Assembly (NCBI RefSeq): GCF_005217615.1
Contig: NZ_SZNK01000001.1
Span: forward strand, 825,501-889,500
Direction: 5' to 3'
DNA: 64,000 nt
Source: Brevibacillus antibioticus
Lineage (GTDB): Bacteria > Bacillota > Bacilli > Brevibacillales > Brevibacillaceae
Every line of letters begins with the position of its first letter. Positions within the stretch are counted from its first letter, which is position 1. Under the pieces are notes generated by a model. The model did no database searches. It saw nothing but the letters and a program-made list of their open reading frames with translations, and was not told the DNA's origin. Positions 17,963 to 28,000 of this stretch are shown here, one piece after another. A program made the translations under genes and the position numbers.

Positions 17963-20740
17963 ATGGATTACAGCAAAACCTTAGCGCTACCAAAAACAGA
18001 TTTCCCAATGCGCGGAAATTTGCCAAGCCGCGAGCCACAGATGCAAGCGGTATGGGAAGAGCAAAATATTTACCAACAAGTGTTAGATCGTACAAAAGAC
18101 CGCCCGTCTTTTGTCTTGCATGATGGCCCTCCGTATGCGAATGGAGACATCCATATCGGTCACGCACTGAACAAAATCCTCAAGGACTTCATCGTTCGCT
18201 ACAAATCCATGGCAGGCTTTTATGCGCCGTACATCCCAGGCTGGGATACACATGGTTTGCCGATTGAGCAAGCGATTATCAATGCACAAGGTCTGGATCG
18301 TCGCAGCATCGAAGTGAACGATTTCCGCCAGCGCTGTGAAGAATATGCTTGGTCCTATATCGACAAGCAACGTGACCAATTCAAGCGTTTGGGCGTTCGC
18401 GGAGATTGGGAAAACCCTTATGTAACACTCCTGCCTGAGTATGAAGCCAACCAAATTCGCGTATTCGGCGAAATGGCGAAGAAGGGTTATATTTACAAAG
18501 GTCTGCGCTGTGTGTACTGGTCTCCGTCTTCTGAAACGGCTCTGGCTGACGCGGAAATCGAATACAAAGACAAGCGTTCTCCTTCTATTTACGTCAGCTT
18601 CCAGGTAGCAGATGGAAAAGGCAAGCTGGACACAGAAACAGGCGTTGTGATCTGGACAACGACTCCGTGGACATTGCCAGCAAACCTTGCAATCAGCCTG
18701 CACCCTGAACTCGAGTACAACGTCGTGAAGGTAGATGGCCGCAAATTCCTGGTAGCCAACGGGCTGATCGAAGCTGCGAGCAAAGAAATTGGCTGGGAAG
18801 GCGTAGAGATTCTTGCGACCTTTAAAGGTCAAGATCTGGAAGGTGTAGAAACGCAGCATCCGTTCTACGATCGCAAGTCTCCACTCATCTTGGGTGAGCA
18901 TGTAACCTTGGATGCAGGTACTGGTTGCGTTCATACTGCACCAGGACACGGGGAAGATGACTTTAACGTTGGTCAAAAATACAATTTGGGTGTGCTTTGC
19001 CCGGTAGATCACGAAGGTAAAATGACCAATGAGGCACCAGGCTTTGAAGGTCTGTTCTACGAAGATGCCAACAAAGTGATTACAGAAAAGCTGAAAGAAA
19101 ACGGAGCACTCTTGAAGCTCAGTTTCTTCACGCACTCCTACCCACATGACTGGCGTACGAAAAAACCGGTTATTTATCGCGCGACAGAGCAATGGTTTGC
19201 GTCTATCGACGGATTCCGTGCGCAAATGCTCGAAGCGATTAAAAATGTAAAATGGATTCCGCATTGGGGAGAAACTCGTCTGGCTAACATGATCGCGGAT
19301 CGTGGCGACTGGTGCATTTCCCGTCAGCGTGTATGGGGTGTACCGATTCCCATCTTCTATTGCAAATCGTGTAATGAACCGATCATTAACGACACGACGA
19401 TCAACCATGTAGCTGATCTGTTCCGCAATGAAGGATCGAAAGTATGGTTCTCCCGTGAAGCAAATGAACTGGTTCCAGAAGGGCTTTCTTGCACCAAATG
19501 CGATTGCAAGGATTTCCGCAAAGAAACGGATATTATGGACGTTTGGTTCGACTCCGGTTCCAGCCACCAGGCTGTTTTGCGCGAAAGAGGCATTGCTTGG
19601 CCAGCTGACATGTATTTGGAAGGCTCTGACCAGTATCGTGGCTGGTTCAACTCTTCTCTCTCGACGGGGGTTGCCGTGTATGGCACAGCTCCTTACAAAT
19701 CTGTCCTGAGCCACGGCTTTGCATTGGATGGAGAAGGACGCAAAATGTCCAAATCCCTCGGAAACGTCGTTGTGCCTCAACAAGTGATTGACAAGATGGG
19801 CGCAGATATCTTGCGTCTGTGGGTAGCTTCTGTTGATTATCAGGCTGATGTGCGCATTTCTGATGCGATTCTGACCCAGATCGCTGAGGTGTACCGCAAA
19901 ATCCGCAATACGTTCCGCTTCCTGTTGGGTAACCTGGATGGATTTAATCCAGCAACAGACCGCGTAGCATACGAAGAGCTAGGAGAGCTGGACCGTTATG
20001 TTCTGGCGAAAGCGGCAAAAGTCGCGAAGCGTACACGCAAAGCGTACGATGAATATCAGTTCCATACCGTTTTCCATGCCGTTCACAACTTCTGCGTCAT
20101 TGATTTGTCCGCGTTCTATCTGGACATTTGCAAGGATCGCCTGTATGTAGAAGCACCAGACAGTCTGAAACGCCGCGCTGCACAGACAGTGATGTACGAT
20201 TGCTTGCTCAGTCTGGTGAAGCTGGTTGCTCCGCTCTTGCCGCATACAGCCGACGAGGTGTGGGCGTTCATTCCAGGCGTGGAAGAGAAGAGTGTACAGT
20301 TGACGGACATGCCAGAAGGCGACGAACAACATCTCAGCTTTGCAGCAGAAGCAGAAAGCAAATGGGATGCGTTCCTGGCGATCCGAGACGAGGTTCTCAA
20401 AGCCATGGAAGAAGCGCGCCGCAACAAGGTGTTCGGTAACTCTGTTGATGCGAAGCTGGCTCTGTACCCACAAACGGAAGACGTTGCGAAAACATTGGCA
20501 GCAATGGATGATCTGGCTGACCTGTTCATCGTCGCTCACGTGGATGTACACAGCGGGTCTGCTCCTGCAGAAGCGGTACAACTCGAAGGCATTGCTGCCG
20601 TGGTCTCAGCCGCAAATGGTGGAAAATGCGAGCGTTGCCGCGTAGTAAAACCTGATGTTGGTACTCGCGAATCGCACGCATCGCTCTGCGTACGTTGCGC
20701 TGATGTCGTAGAACAACACTACGCACATGTAACAGAATAA
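17963..20740 (+). CDS. ileS: Isoleucyl-tRNA synthetase
   Basis: Class I synthetase charging tRNA-Ile. HIGH motif at residues 64-67, CP1 editing domain with TTPWTLPAN and the [16 protein letters not shown] loop, KMSKS at 594-598, and a C-terminal zinc site (CERCR...CVRC). 925 residues. The upstream GTG at 17951 overlaps the AAGGAG ribosome site, so ATG 17963 is taken. Overall the bacterial (type 1, mupirocin-sensitive) kind rather than the eukaryote-like type. Confidence 0.98.
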   Translation: MDYSKTLALPKTDFPMRGNLPSREPQMQAVWEEQNIYQQVLDRTKDRPSFVLHDGPPYANGDIHIGHALNKILKDFIVRYKSMAGFYAPYIPGWDTHGLPIEQAIINAQGLDRRSIEVNDFRQRCEEYAWSYIDKQRDQFKRLGVRGDWENPYVTLLPEYEANQIRVFGEMAKKGYIYKGLRCVYWSPSSETALADAEIEYKDKRSPSIYVSFQVADGKGKLDTETGVVIWTTTPWTLPANLAISLHPELEYNVVKVDGRKFLVANGLIEAASKEIGWEGVEILATFKGQDLEGVETQHPFYDRKSPLILGEHVTLDAGTGCVHTAPGHGEDDFNVGQKYNLGVLCPVDHEGKMTNEAPGFEGLFYEDANKVITEKLKENGALLKLSFFTHSYPHDWRTKKPVIYRATEQWFASIDGFRAQMLEAIKNVKWIPHWGETRLANMIADRGDWCISRQRVWGVPIPIFYCKSCNEPIINDTTINHVADLFRNEGSKVWFSREANELVPEGLSCTKCDCKDFRKETDIMDVWFDSGSSHQAVLRERGIAWPADMYLEGSDQYRGWFNSSLSTGVAVYGTAPYKSVLSHGFALDGEGRKMSKSLGNVVVPQQVIDKMGADILRLWVASVDYQADVRISDAILTQIAEVYRKIRNTFRFLLGNLDGFNPATDRVAYEELGELDRYVLAKAAKVAKRTRKAYDEYQFHTVFHAVHNFCVIDLSAFYLDICKDRLYVEAPDSLKRRAAQTVMYDCLLSLVKLVAPLLPHTADEVWAFIPGVEEKSVQLTDMPEGDEQHLSFAAEAESKWDAFLAIRDEVLKAMEEARRNKVFGNSVDAKLALYPQTEDVAKTLAAMDDLADLFIVAHVDVHSGSAPAEAVQLEGIAAVVSAANGGKCERCRVVKPDVGTRESHASLCVRCADVVEQHYAHVTE

Positions 20741-20753
20741 AAATCGGTTGATC

Positions 20754-20788
20754 AACCTGTCATTCCCTTTAGGGATGGCAGGTTTTTT
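20754..20788 (+). terminator. Terminator after ileS
   Basis: Stem AACCTGTCATTCCC/GGGATGGCAGGTT followed by TTTT. Confidence 0.9.
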
Positions 20789-20792
20789 GCTG

Positions 20793-20817
20793 TGAAAAAC
20801 GTCCTGGACGTTTTTCA
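20793..20817. repeat. Palindrome with 11-bp arms, copy 1
   Basis: TGAAAAACGTC and GACGTTTTTCA around a 3-base centre, directly after the ileS terminator. An almost identical palindrome lies at 63963-63986, also just after a terminator T-run. Confidence 0.8.
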
Positions 20818-20937
20818 TATAAGTCGAAATGAGCGCATGCGGACCAACAAAAGGGTCATGACGTTTTGTTGGTCATATTTCCTTCGGGACCAAGACATAC
20901 TACCTGTTGAGGAAAACAAACAAAGGTGGTGTACAGC

Positions 20938-21699
20938 GTGGACCAAAAGATGGTGGCAAGCTTCCGGGAAAAGCTGCTGGAACAGAAAAAAGAACTGGAA
21001 GACCGCGTACAGGACCATTATGGCATGAGAGAACCGATGACAACCTCTTTGCAGGAGTTTGCCATGTACGATAATCATCCGGCAGATATCGGCAGTGAGA
21101 TGTTTGAACGGGAAAAAGATTTGGCTCTAGACAGTCTCGATCGGGAGACATTAAAAGAGATTGATCAGGCCCTGCAGCGTATGGAGGAAGGTACATACGG
21201 CCTGTGTACGGTCTGTGGCGAGCAAATACCCGTGGAGCGACTGGAAGCATTGCCTCAGGCACAAACGTGCAAGGAGCACGCACCAGCGCCGTTAGTCAAT
21301 GAGTCGCGTCCGATTGAAGAGGAGTTTTTGCAGCCACCATTCGGACGTACGTCTTTAGATGAAAAAGAAGGACAGAACGGATTTGACGGTGAGGATGCTT
21401 GGCAAATCGTCGAGGCATGGGGAACATCCAGCACTCCTTTTTCGTACCAGGAACCTGACAAAACGGATTACGAGGAAATGTATATCGAGAGCAATGAGCC
21501 GGATGGCTTTGTCGAAGCCGTAGAGGAGATCGGTTATACCGATATTGAAGGCTATCACGGACCGGACAGTGTGCATTTTATGAGAAGCGGCACGTATGAG
21601 GAGTATATGAGAAAAGGAGAAGGGAAAGGAAACTTCCTCTCCTATGACGATTATGAGGGAGAGCAAGCAGAACGAGAGGGCATGGATGACTACTCATGA
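20938..21699 (+). CDS. ylyA: TraR/DksA-type zinc finger protein YlyA/YteA
   Basis: N-terminal coiled coil, DksA-like motif ADIGSEMFEREKDLAL and a C4 zinc finger with YGLCTVCGE (Cys pair) completed by CKEH; a long acidic C-terminal part (about 120-253) is specific to the Bacillales YteA/YlyA type. B. subtilis YlyA binds RNA polymerase and tunes SigG-dependent genes, which fits this neighbourhood after ileS. GTG 20926 is also in frame; GTG 20938 has AAAGGTGG at proper spacing. The last 14 bases overlap the next gene. Confidence 0.85.
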   Translation: MDQKMVASFREKLLEQKKELEDRVQDHYGMREPMTTSLQEFAMYDNHPADIGSEMFEREKDLALDSLDRETLKEIDQALQRMEEGTYGLCTVCGEQIPVERLEALPQAQTCKEHAPAPLVNESRPIEEEFLQPPFGRTSLDEKEGQNGFDGEDAWQIVEAWGTSSTPFSYQEPDKTDYEEMYIESNEPDGFVEAVEEIGYTDIEGYHGPDSVHFMRSGTYEEYMRKGEGKGNFLSYDDYEGEQAEREGMDDYS

Positions 21700-22837
21700 G
21701 CAGGTAGCGGTCGCAGACCTGCAAATTGAGCGCGTGGAAACGTATCCGCTTCTTCATCGTCTCTCCCAAGCTTACGGCGATGCGAATGGGTATAAGCGTT
21801 ATCGAACCAGTTATCTCATTCGGATTATCACACGGGCTGGAATAGATGGCTGGGGAGAAATTATCGATTGGCTCCCGACGCTCCACAAGGGCTTTTGTGA
21901 GCGCATTATTCCCTACTTGCTGGGGAAGCAGGTGGATAACAGAGTTGCTATTGTCGATGTCATAGGAAAGTGGCATCAGCGATCGGCTTCAGGTGTCAGT
22001 ATGGCACTTACGGAAATTTTGGCGAAAGCGGCGGGGCTATCTGTGTGCCAACTGTGGGGAGGCCAGATTCTTTCTGGGATCCCGGTATATGCCTCCCTCC
22101 AATCCTACCGTGAGTCAGAAGACTGGATGCAGCAGTCATGGAAGCAAGTCAGCCAGCAAGTCGACGATGGGTTCAAGATGGTGAAAGTGAAGATTGGTGG
22201 GCGTTCTGTTCGAGAGGATCAGACGCATATCGAAAAACTGATGAATTTGCTTCCCAAAGAAGTTCAAGTAGCGGTAGATGCCAATCAGAGCTACGATTGT
22301 GCAACTGCAAGGAAGTGGGAGGGGCTTTTTTCCCGTTATGATAATTGGCTTTGGCTGGAGGAGCCGATGCCAATGGATCGTACAAACGAATATGTCAAGC
22401 TGCGTTCGTCATTATCCATCCCGCTTGCTGGCGGAGAAAACTTGATCCGTTGCGCGCAGTTTTTGCCCTTGTATGAGGAGGGAGCTATCGACATTGCACA
22501 GCCTGACTTGATGCATACGGGGGGCATTGACGATTATCGAACGCATTTGCAAATGGCCCGTCAATTTGGTTATCGCGTGTCTCCGCATTCTTTTGATGGC
22601 TCGCTGGCACGATTGTATACGTTATTTGCACAAGCTTGCTTGCTGGCATGGACCAAGATGGATAGCCACCCAATTGAGCCTGTCGAATGGGACGTCATGG
22701 AGAACCTCTTTACACAATTGTTTCCGCTGCGACCCCTAAATGGCGAAGTGACGCTCCCCGCTGGTGTGGGAATAGGCGTTGAACCTGACTGGGAGATTAT
22801 GAACGCGTTGCGCTGGGACGGTAGCGCTTATGCGTAA
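21686..22837 (+). CDS. Enolase-superfamily (mandelate racemase/muconate lactonizing) enzyme
   Basis: Cytoplasmic Mg-dependent enzyme with N-terminal capping domain and (beta/alpha)7 barrel. Visible: KxK base pair in KVKIGG, metal ligands Asp in VDANQSY, Glu in WLEEPM, Glu in AGGENLIR, then PDLMHTGGIDD and SPHSF with the His expected of the mandelate-racemase subgroup (as opposed to Lys in the MLE subgroup). Substrate cannot be named; sugar-acid dehydratase or racemase activity is plausible. It is not menC by context. Overlaps ylyA by 14 bp; the MFS gene follows after 15 bp. Confidence 0.8.
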   Translation: MTTHEQVAVADLQIERVETYPLLHRLSQAYGDANGYKRYRTSYLIRIITRAGIDGWGEIIDWLPTLHKGFCERIIPYLLGKQVDNRVAIVDVIGKWHQRSASGVSMALTEILAKAAGLSVCQLWGGQILSGIPVYASLQSYRESEDWMQQSWKQVSQQVDDGFKMVKVKIGGRSVREDQTHIEKLMNLLPKEVQVAVDANQSYDCATARKWEGLFSRYDNWLWLEEPMPMDRTNEYVKLRSSLSIPLAGGENLIRCAQFLPLYEEGAIDIAQPDLMHTGGIDDYRTHLQMARQFGYRVSPHSFDGSLARLYTLFAQACLLAWTKMDSHPIEPVEWDVMENLFTQLFPLRPLNGEVTLPAGVGIGVEPDWEIMNALRWDGSAYA

Positions 22838-22852
22838 GACAAGGAGTTTCGT

Positions 22853-24226
22853 ATGGCACAAAATGCGAAAAACCTGATTGGGCTTGTCGGGGTTCCATTA
22901 GTTATGGTGCTGGGCAACTCAATGCTGATCCCTGTACTGCCTACAATGAAAACGGAAATGAAGCTCACCGCCTTACAGTCGAGCTTGTTGATCACTGCTT
23001 TTTCGATTGCAGCAGGTATGGTTATCCCTTTTGCTGGGTATTTGTCGGATCGATTTGGGAGGAAAATTGTCATTATCATCTCCCTTGCCCTGTATGGTCT
23101 AGGTGGTTTGGTCGCAGGGCTTGCCGCGTTGTGGATCGATCAACCTTATCTGGCCATCATGGGAGGGCGTGTTTTGCAGGGGATCGGTGCCGCCGGGACA
23201 GCGCCTATCGCGATGGCATTGGTAGGGGACCTGTTCGATGGAGCTTCGGAGAGTAGGGCATTGGGGCTCTTGGAGACATCAAACGGGATGGGAAAAGTAT
23301 TAAGTCCGATTTTTGGCTCCTTGCTTGCTCTCATTTCTTGGTACATGGTCTTTTTAGCTTTTCCGATTATTTGCGGTGTCGTTCTCTTGATGTTTTTATT
23401 TCTGACCAAGGAAAAGAAGCAGGAGAAGAAGCCACTCCCCGTCAAGCAGTACATGCATTCGATCGCGCAAGTGTTCAAGCAGCATGGAAAGTGGCTTGTC
23501 CCCGCGTTTTTTATCGGGAGTATCTGCTTGTTTACGTTGTTTGGTGTACTGTTTTACCTGTCTGATTTATTGGAGGAAAAATACAAGATCGATGGTGTCA
23601 TCAAAGGCTTCTTTTTGGCGATTCCCTTGCTCGTGATGAGTATAGCCGCGTATGTGACAGGAGTCATCATCAAAAAGAAGCTGAAGCTAATGCGTCTGTT
23701 TGTGATTATCGGTATGTTTTTGCTGGCTACGTCTTACATTCTGGCCAGCTTTGTCCAAGGGGCTTATGTCCTGATAGGCATTTTGGTCATCGGCAGTGTG
23801 GGGACGGGGATGATTTTGCCTTGCTTAAACTCCATGATCGTTGGGGCCGTACAAAAAACAGAGCGGGGCATGATTACTTCTTTGTATAGCGGTGTCCGTT
23901 TTATCGGGGTTGCGATCGGCCCGCCTATTTTTACCTGGTTGCTCGGGATTTCTCGCACGGTCATGTTTCTATCAATCGCAGGTTTATCGCTCGTTTTCGC
24001 TGTAGTTGCGATCTTTTTCTTGAAGCCAAAGCAGGTCGAGCAGCAAGGACAAGGAACAAAAGACAGCGAGACGCAAGCGTGGCGGCAAATATCAGAGGTA
24101 TTGGGAATTGAACCGGAGACGGTACACGAAGTACAACGTGAGAGAGCCATCGAAAGGTATGGTTTTGATCCAAATGAGCTCGTCAAGCGTGTGTTGTCGG
24201 GAAAAAAGGAAAAGGAAAAACAATAA
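22853..24226 (+). CDS. MFS transporter, drug efflux type
   Basis: Inner membrane transporter of 457 residues with 12 predicted membrane segments. The loop 2-3 signature GYLSDRFGRKIVI and the segment 4-5 motif RVLQGIGAAGTAPIAMALVGDL (antiporter-like) are clear. A hydrophilic C-terminal tail of about 60 residues (about 395-457) is longer than usual. Multidrug:proton antiport is the likely role, but coupling to the enolase-superfamily gene 15 bp upstream could instead suggest sugar acid transport. Confidence 0.82.
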   Translation: MAQNAKNLIGLVGVPLVMVLGNSMLIPVLPTMKTEMKLTALQSSLLITAFSIAAGMVIPFAGYLSDRFGRKIVIIISLALYGLGGLVAGLAALWIDQPYLAIMGGRVLQGIGAAGTAPIAMALVGDLFDGASESRALGLLETSNGMGKVLSPIFGSLLALISWYMVFLAFPIICGVVLLMFLFLTKEKKQEKKPLPVKQYMHSIAQVFKQHGKWLVPAFFIGSICLFTLFGVLFYLSDLLEEKYKIDGVIKGFFLAIPLLVMSIAAYVTGVIIKKKLKLMRLFVIIGMFLLATSYILASFVQGAYVLIGILVIGSVGTGMILPCLNSMIVGAVQKTERGMITSLYSGVRFIGVAIGPPIFTWLLGISRTVMFLSIAGLSLVFAVVAIFFLKPKQVEQQGQGTKDSETQAWRQISEVLGIEPETVHEVQRERAIERYGFDPNELVKRVLSGKKEKEKQ

Positions 24227-24292
24227 ACAGGCTGTCTCTGTCGGTCATTCTCACCGAATACAATGTCGGAGAGCGACAGGGACGAGCCTGTT
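24227..24292. terminator. Long hairpin between convergent genes
   Basis: AACAGGCTGTCTCTGTCG pairs with CGACAGGGACGAGCCTGTT with one bulge, around a 30-base loop that itself can pair (GACA/TGTC). It lies between the MFS gene and the convergent Nudix gene and has no T-run on the plus strand. Confidence 0.6.
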
Positions 24293-24300
24293 GATGATGG

Positions 24301-24774
24301 CTAGGACTCTGCGAAGGGATGACGTAGGGCTCGTTCGAGTGCGAGCGGATACACATCATCATGCAGAATGCGACTAAACTCCTGATTGCCTTTTACATCT
24401 CGCGGGATATCCGCAAATACAATGGTGGCAAGCACGTCTGAGCCACTTGGCTGGTTTGTGTAATGTGCTACCTTTGCGATATAAATGTCTTTTCGCATCG
24501 AGTCGTTGATGGTGTATTGTCCGATGCGCTCAATCCCTTCCAGAATTGCGCCAGTTTCTTCATAGACCTCACGAACTGCTGCCGCCAAGCTGTTTTCACC
24601 TTCTTCTACTTTTCCCCCTGGTAGCTCCACACCGCGTGTACGATGGCGAGTAAATAACAGCTTACCTTGATAAAAAGCGAGGATCAGCACGTGACCTGCT
24701 TGGTGGTTACGATACTCTTCTGGGGAAAAGGTTAGCTTGACAGGTAAGCCGAAATCGTCGTAAAAAGCGTACAT
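24301..24774 (-). CDS. ytkD: Nudix hydrolase, YtkD-like nucleoside triphosphatase
   Basis: 157-residue Nudix protein; the box G-x5-E-x7-REVYEETG sits at about 54-75. The ending EFSRILHDDVYPLALERAL matches the C-terminus of B. subtilis YtkD, which hydrolyses dNTPs including 8-oxo-dGTP and is made in stress and stationary phase. ATG 24774 follows AAGGAGAG on the minus strand; longer in-frame starts would overlap the upstream flavoprotein gene, which ends 14 bp earlier, so the two are probably co-transcribed. Confidence 0.85.
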   Translation of the reverse strand: MYAFYDDFGLPVKLTFSPEEYRNHQAGHVLILAFYQGKLLFTRHRTRGVELPGGKVEEGENSLAAAVREVYEETGAILEGIERIGQYTINDSMRKDIYIAKVAHYTNQPSGSDVLATIVFADIPRDVKGNQEFSRILHDDVYPLALERALRHPFAES

Positions 24775-24788
24775 GCAAAACTCTCCTT

Positions 24789-25724
24789 CTACATGCTCAT
24801 TGATCTGTTGTTTTGAATTTGCAAGGAAATATGCTTGACCGCCTTCATCGCTTGACCAACTGCCAGAGACAAACTCGCATAAGCGGCTCCGTTGCTCACG
24901 TCTCCGACTGCGTATATCCATGGAGCGTTGACTCGTTGAGACGAATCCGTTTGCAAATAGTCATCGCCAAACGTATCCAAGCCATCGAAGCCAGCTGTGT
25001 TTCCATGAACACCAACTCGTGGCAGAATCCAATCAACTACGATCGTCTGCGGATTGCCTTCACGCTTAGAGGTGAGTGACAGAACAGTCCGTGCCTCTTC
25101 TTCCTGATGGTCGCTTACTTGTGTTTCCCATAGGACTTGGATGTTCGAAAGGCCTGTGATTTTCTTTTGCCATTCGGGTCGAGCACGCCAGCCACTGCTT
25201 CGAACCAACACATAGACTTGTCGGGCATGCAAACTCAAATTTGCAGCACTCTCTAATGCACGATCTCCCCCGCCAATAACGGCGATATCTCGCCCGGCGA
25301 TGGTGTGCGCTTGGGCAGTTGTAGAAAACCAAGGCGACAGGACGCTCGGACAATCAGCTAGGGTCGGTATCTCATTCCAGCCTACTCCTGTGGCGATGAG
25401 TAAATAGTCGACACGATAAACGGATTTGGATGTGGTCACCTGTTTCGTTACCTGATCAATGGAAAGAATGGTTTCGTTCAATCGTATGTTTTGCTGCTGG
25501 ATGAAAGGATGTGCGATCAGTACCTTTACAAGGGAAGCTCCCTGATCATATACAAGGGGCGGAAAGTCGGTAATCTCGTTGTAAATGTGATGCAATTGGC
25601 CGCCGAGTCTATCCGTTTTTTCGATAAGAAGACAAGAAAGACCTAATCGTTGGCACCATATTGCTGCGGACAACCCTGCGATGCCGCCACCTGCGATCAG
25701 CACCTGTATGTGTTCCACTCTCAA
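24789..25724 (-). CDS. Thioredoxin-reductase-like FAD/NAD(P) oxidoreductase lacking CxxC
   Basis: 311-residue pyridine-nucleotide flavoprotein. The FAD fingerprint GGGIAGLSAAIWC is at the N-terminus, the NADPH fingerprint AVIGGGDRALESA near 166-178, and APWIYAVGDV near the C-terminus. Where thioredoxin reductase carries CATC just before the NADPH fold, this protein has SPWFSTTAQAHTIAG with no cysteine pair, so it cannot reduce thioredoxin in the usual way. Ferredoxin/flavodoxin-NADP reductase-like function is a guess. TTG start after GGAGGGAC. Confidence 0.8.
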   Translation of the reverse strand: MRVEHIQVLIAGGGIAGLSAAIWCQRLGLSCLLIEKTDRLGGQLHHIYNEITDFPPLVYDQGASLVKVLIAHPFIQQQNIRLNETILSIDQVTKQVTTSKSVYRVDYLLIATGVGWNEIPTLADCPSVLSPWFSTTAQAHTIAGRDIAVIGGGDRALESAANLSLHARQVYVLVRSSGWRARPEWQKKITGLSNIQVLWETQVSDHQEEEARTVLSLTSKREGNPQTIVVDWILPRVGVHGNTAGFDGLDTFGDDYLQTDSSQRVNAPWIYAVGDVSNGAAYASLSLAVGQAMKAVKHISLQIQNNRSMSM

Positions 25725-25953
25725 GTCCCTCCGATTCCCTTATTCATCTATCTAATTCCTCAGTTTTAGACTACCTGTTTCGATTCGCAAGTGCAAGAAC
25801 TCTCAGGGAAAACCGATCGAGTTGAATCGGCAGGATTCTACATTTTGACGGAAGATTGTGGTAAAATGAAACGAAAGTTTTCCAGAATATATTGAAAAAT
25901 GAAAAGCACAAAGCACTATGGACCCCGTGATACGAAAAAGGAGTGAACCGAAC

Positions 25954-27297
25954 GTGCAAGCCAAGAATGACAAGCCTCAGGCTCCTGCAAAACAGCCGCG
26001 TAAACGGATGAAGCGTGGCCAGCGAAGCAAGCGGATGTATCTGCTCTTGGCGGGTTGCTTATTCCTCTGTTTGTTGGCCGTAGGAGCAGGCTTCGCCCTT
26101 AACCAGTTAGACAAGACCCTGGACGTCGTAACAGCCGACCCGTACAAGCTACCGGATCAACCTGCTGTAGAAAAGCCGTACGAGCAAAAGAAATCAATCG
26201 CCTTTGTCATCGTCGGGGTGGATACGCGCAAAAACATCGGCATGTTGAACACGGATGTCCTTGTCGTCGCAGTCGCCAATCCGGTTACCCAAAAGCTGAG
26301 CATGGTATCGTTGCCTCGTGATACCCGCGTTCAAATCCCAGGGTATCCGGGATATTACAAGGTCAATGAAGTATTTGCAATAGGGGAAAATATCAGGAAA
26401 GATGCGGAAATCAAAGGGAATCCTGTCACAGAAAATGGCATGACGATTCTCAAAAAAACGTTGAATTACATGCTGGGGATCTCGGTTGAGCATTATGTGC
26501 AGCTCGACTTTGAAGGCTTTACAGCGGTCATTGACAAGCTAGGTGGCATTACGGTTGACGTAGATCGCGATCTGGTATACGAATTGCCGAAGCAAGGGGT
26601 ATACCGCAATTTGAAAAAAGGGAAACAAGTATTGAACGGCGAGCAGGCACTCGGCTTCGTCCGTCATCGCATCGATCGACGTGGAGGCGCTTACAACTCG
26701 AGCGACTTCGATCGCAACCGTAGACAGCAGCAGGTGATTCGTGCCGTGGCAGAAAAGAGCATGTCGATGGATGGATTAACGAGTTTGACAGCTGTGCTGG
26801 ATACCGTTGGTAAGCATATCAAAACCGACCTCTCGACAGACCAAATAAAAGGATTGGCACTCGATTTTGCCAGCTTTTCGTCAAGCAACATGGTCACTTT
26901 GAATAATGGGGCGATCTGGAGTTCTCCTTATTCCTTGTGGCCGAGGGAGAACATGCAAGCGGTTCGAACTGCCCTGCAAAATGAAGTGGGTGTAGCTGGA
27001 CTGAGCGAACAGCTCAGTAATGCAGCTGTAGCAGAAGTAGCAAAGGTCGAAATGAAAGCGGAGAAGAGAACGTCAGCTCCGAAGTCTACGTCTACAACAG
27101 GTACAAAAGAACAGCCAAAAACACAAAAAACAGCGACACCACGACCAAATCCTGCTCCAGATCCAAAACCGCCGACTGTACCAGATAGCAATGGCGAACC
27201 CAATCCTGCGTCGACGGATAGTAATATGCCACCACCAGATATTTTGGCCCCGCCTACACCGGCGACAGATACTGCTGACATCGGGCAAACTGGATGA
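25954..27297 (+). CDS. LytR-CpsA-Psr (LCP) family cell wall glycopolymer transferase
   Basis: Membrane-anchored LCP enzyme expected to attach teichoic acid or other glycopolymers to peptidoglycan. Basic N-terminus, one membrane segment (about residues 28-50), then the LCP domain with DTRKNIGMLNTDVLVV, SLPRDTRVQI, HYVQLDFEGFTAVIDKLGGITVDV and FVRHRID...DFDRNRRQQQV. The last about 90 residues are Pro/Thr rich, outside the membrane. GTG 25954 lies 9 bases after AAAGGAG; an ATG 12 codons earlier has no site. Confidence 0.88.
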   Translation: MQAKNDKPQAPAKQPRKRMKRGQRSKRMYLLLAGCLFLCLLAVGAGFALNQLDKTLDVVTADPYKLPDQPAVEKPYEQKKSIAFVIVGVDTRKNIGMLNTDVLVVAVANPVTQKLSMVSLPRDTRVQIPGYPGYYKVNEVFAIGENIRKDAEIKGNPVTENGMTILKKTLNYMLGISVEHYVQLDFEGFTAVIDKLGGITVDVDRDLVYELPKQGVYRNLKKGKQVLNGEQALGFVRHRIDRRGGAYNSSDFDRNRRQQQVIRAVAEKSMSMDGLTSLTAVLDTVGKHIKTDLSTDQIKGLALDFASFSSSNMVTLNNGAIWSSPYSLWPRENMQAVRTALQNEVGVAGLSEQLSNAAVAEVAKVEMKAEKRTSAPKSTSTTGTKEQPKTQKTATPRPNPAPDPKPPTVPDSNGEPNPASTDSNMPPPDILAPPTPATDTADIGQTG

Positions 27298-27381
27298 TCT
27301 TGAGCACACCCCCCAGGCAAAAGCACATATTCTATCGTACATAGACAGTCTTGCCTCTGCGGGAAGGGGAGTGCGTAAGTG

Positions 27382-27978
27382 ATGAAAAACCTGCAAGAGA
27401 CCATGAAGCAGTTGCAAAAAGCATCCGAAAGTTTGTCCAAGCTCGGTTTTGATCCGGATCATCCGTGGAAAGCATTGAGCCAGATGGGACAGGTGCTGGA
27501 TACAAACTTTTGGGAGAATATCGCGACGCTTAATAAGCAAGCAGCACAAAAGACGGCCGCCGCAGCCTCGCCAACTGTACCACCCGTGAAAAAGAGGAAA
27601 AAAAAGACGAAGGAAAAACCGATGCGTTTCGTGCAGGAAGACGATTCGCATTTTTCCCCAGTCTCGGATATCTTCCAATCAGAGCAAATGCTCATTGTTT
27701 CCTGTGAACTCCCGGGCTTCGATCGCGATAGCCTGGAGATTACGCTCTTTGACCAACGTTGGTTGGAGGTCAAGGGGGCCATCAAGGCAAGTGAGCACCA
27801 GGGGCTTCGTACACAAGGGGAAAGAAGCTACGGTCCCTTTTATCGAAAGCTGGCTCTTCCGGTTCCCGTCAGTTCAAAAGGGATGAGGGCCCAGTATCAG
27901 GACGGATTGTTAGAAATCTATTTGATGCGTGGTAGGGCTGCGAACGAGCGAAAAACAACATTTAAGGCGAGCTTGTAA
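27382..27978 (+). CDS. Hsp20/alpha-crystallin family small heat shock protein
   Basis: About 198 residues: a helical N-terminal region with a Lys-rich stretch (VKKRKKKTKEK) and a C-terminal alpha-crystallin domain (SEQMLIVSCELPGFDRDSLEITLFDQRWLEVKG...YQDGLLEIYL). ATP-independent holdase in the cytoplasm; in spore formers some Hsp20 proteins are coat-associated (for example CotM/CotP). The ATG 27382 is preferred over the GTG one codon earlier. Ends in a strong terminator. Confidence 0.85.
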   Translation: MKNLQETMKQLQKASESLSKLGFDPDHPWKALSQMGQVLDTNFWENIATLNKQAAQKTAAAASPTVPPVKKRKKKTKEKPMRFVQEDDSHFSPVSDIFQSEQMLIVSCELPGFDRDSLEITLFDQRWLEVKGAIKASEHQGLRTQGERSYGPFYRKLALPVPVSSKGMRAQYQDGLLEIYLMRGRAANERKTTFKASL

Positions 27979-28000
27979 AAGCAGGTGGTAGTAGAAAATC

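Noticed and set aside
18083-19783. 566-codon open frame on the minus strand inside ileS
   Set aside because: Entirely antisense to a clear synthetase gene, no ribosome site, no domain, residues biased as expected from the complement of ileS codons.
20926-20937. Earlier GTG as the ylyA start
   Set aside because: It lies within the AAAGGTGG ribosome site; the later GTG has proper spacing.
21686-22837. Calling the enolase-superfamily gene menC
   Set aside because: The SPHSF His suggests the mandelate-racemase subgroup, and no menaquinone genes are nearby.
25867-25894. TGAAAC as an ECF promoter for the LCP gene
   Set aside because: No CGTA/CGTC-like -10 at 16-17 bp; the hexamer alone is not enough.
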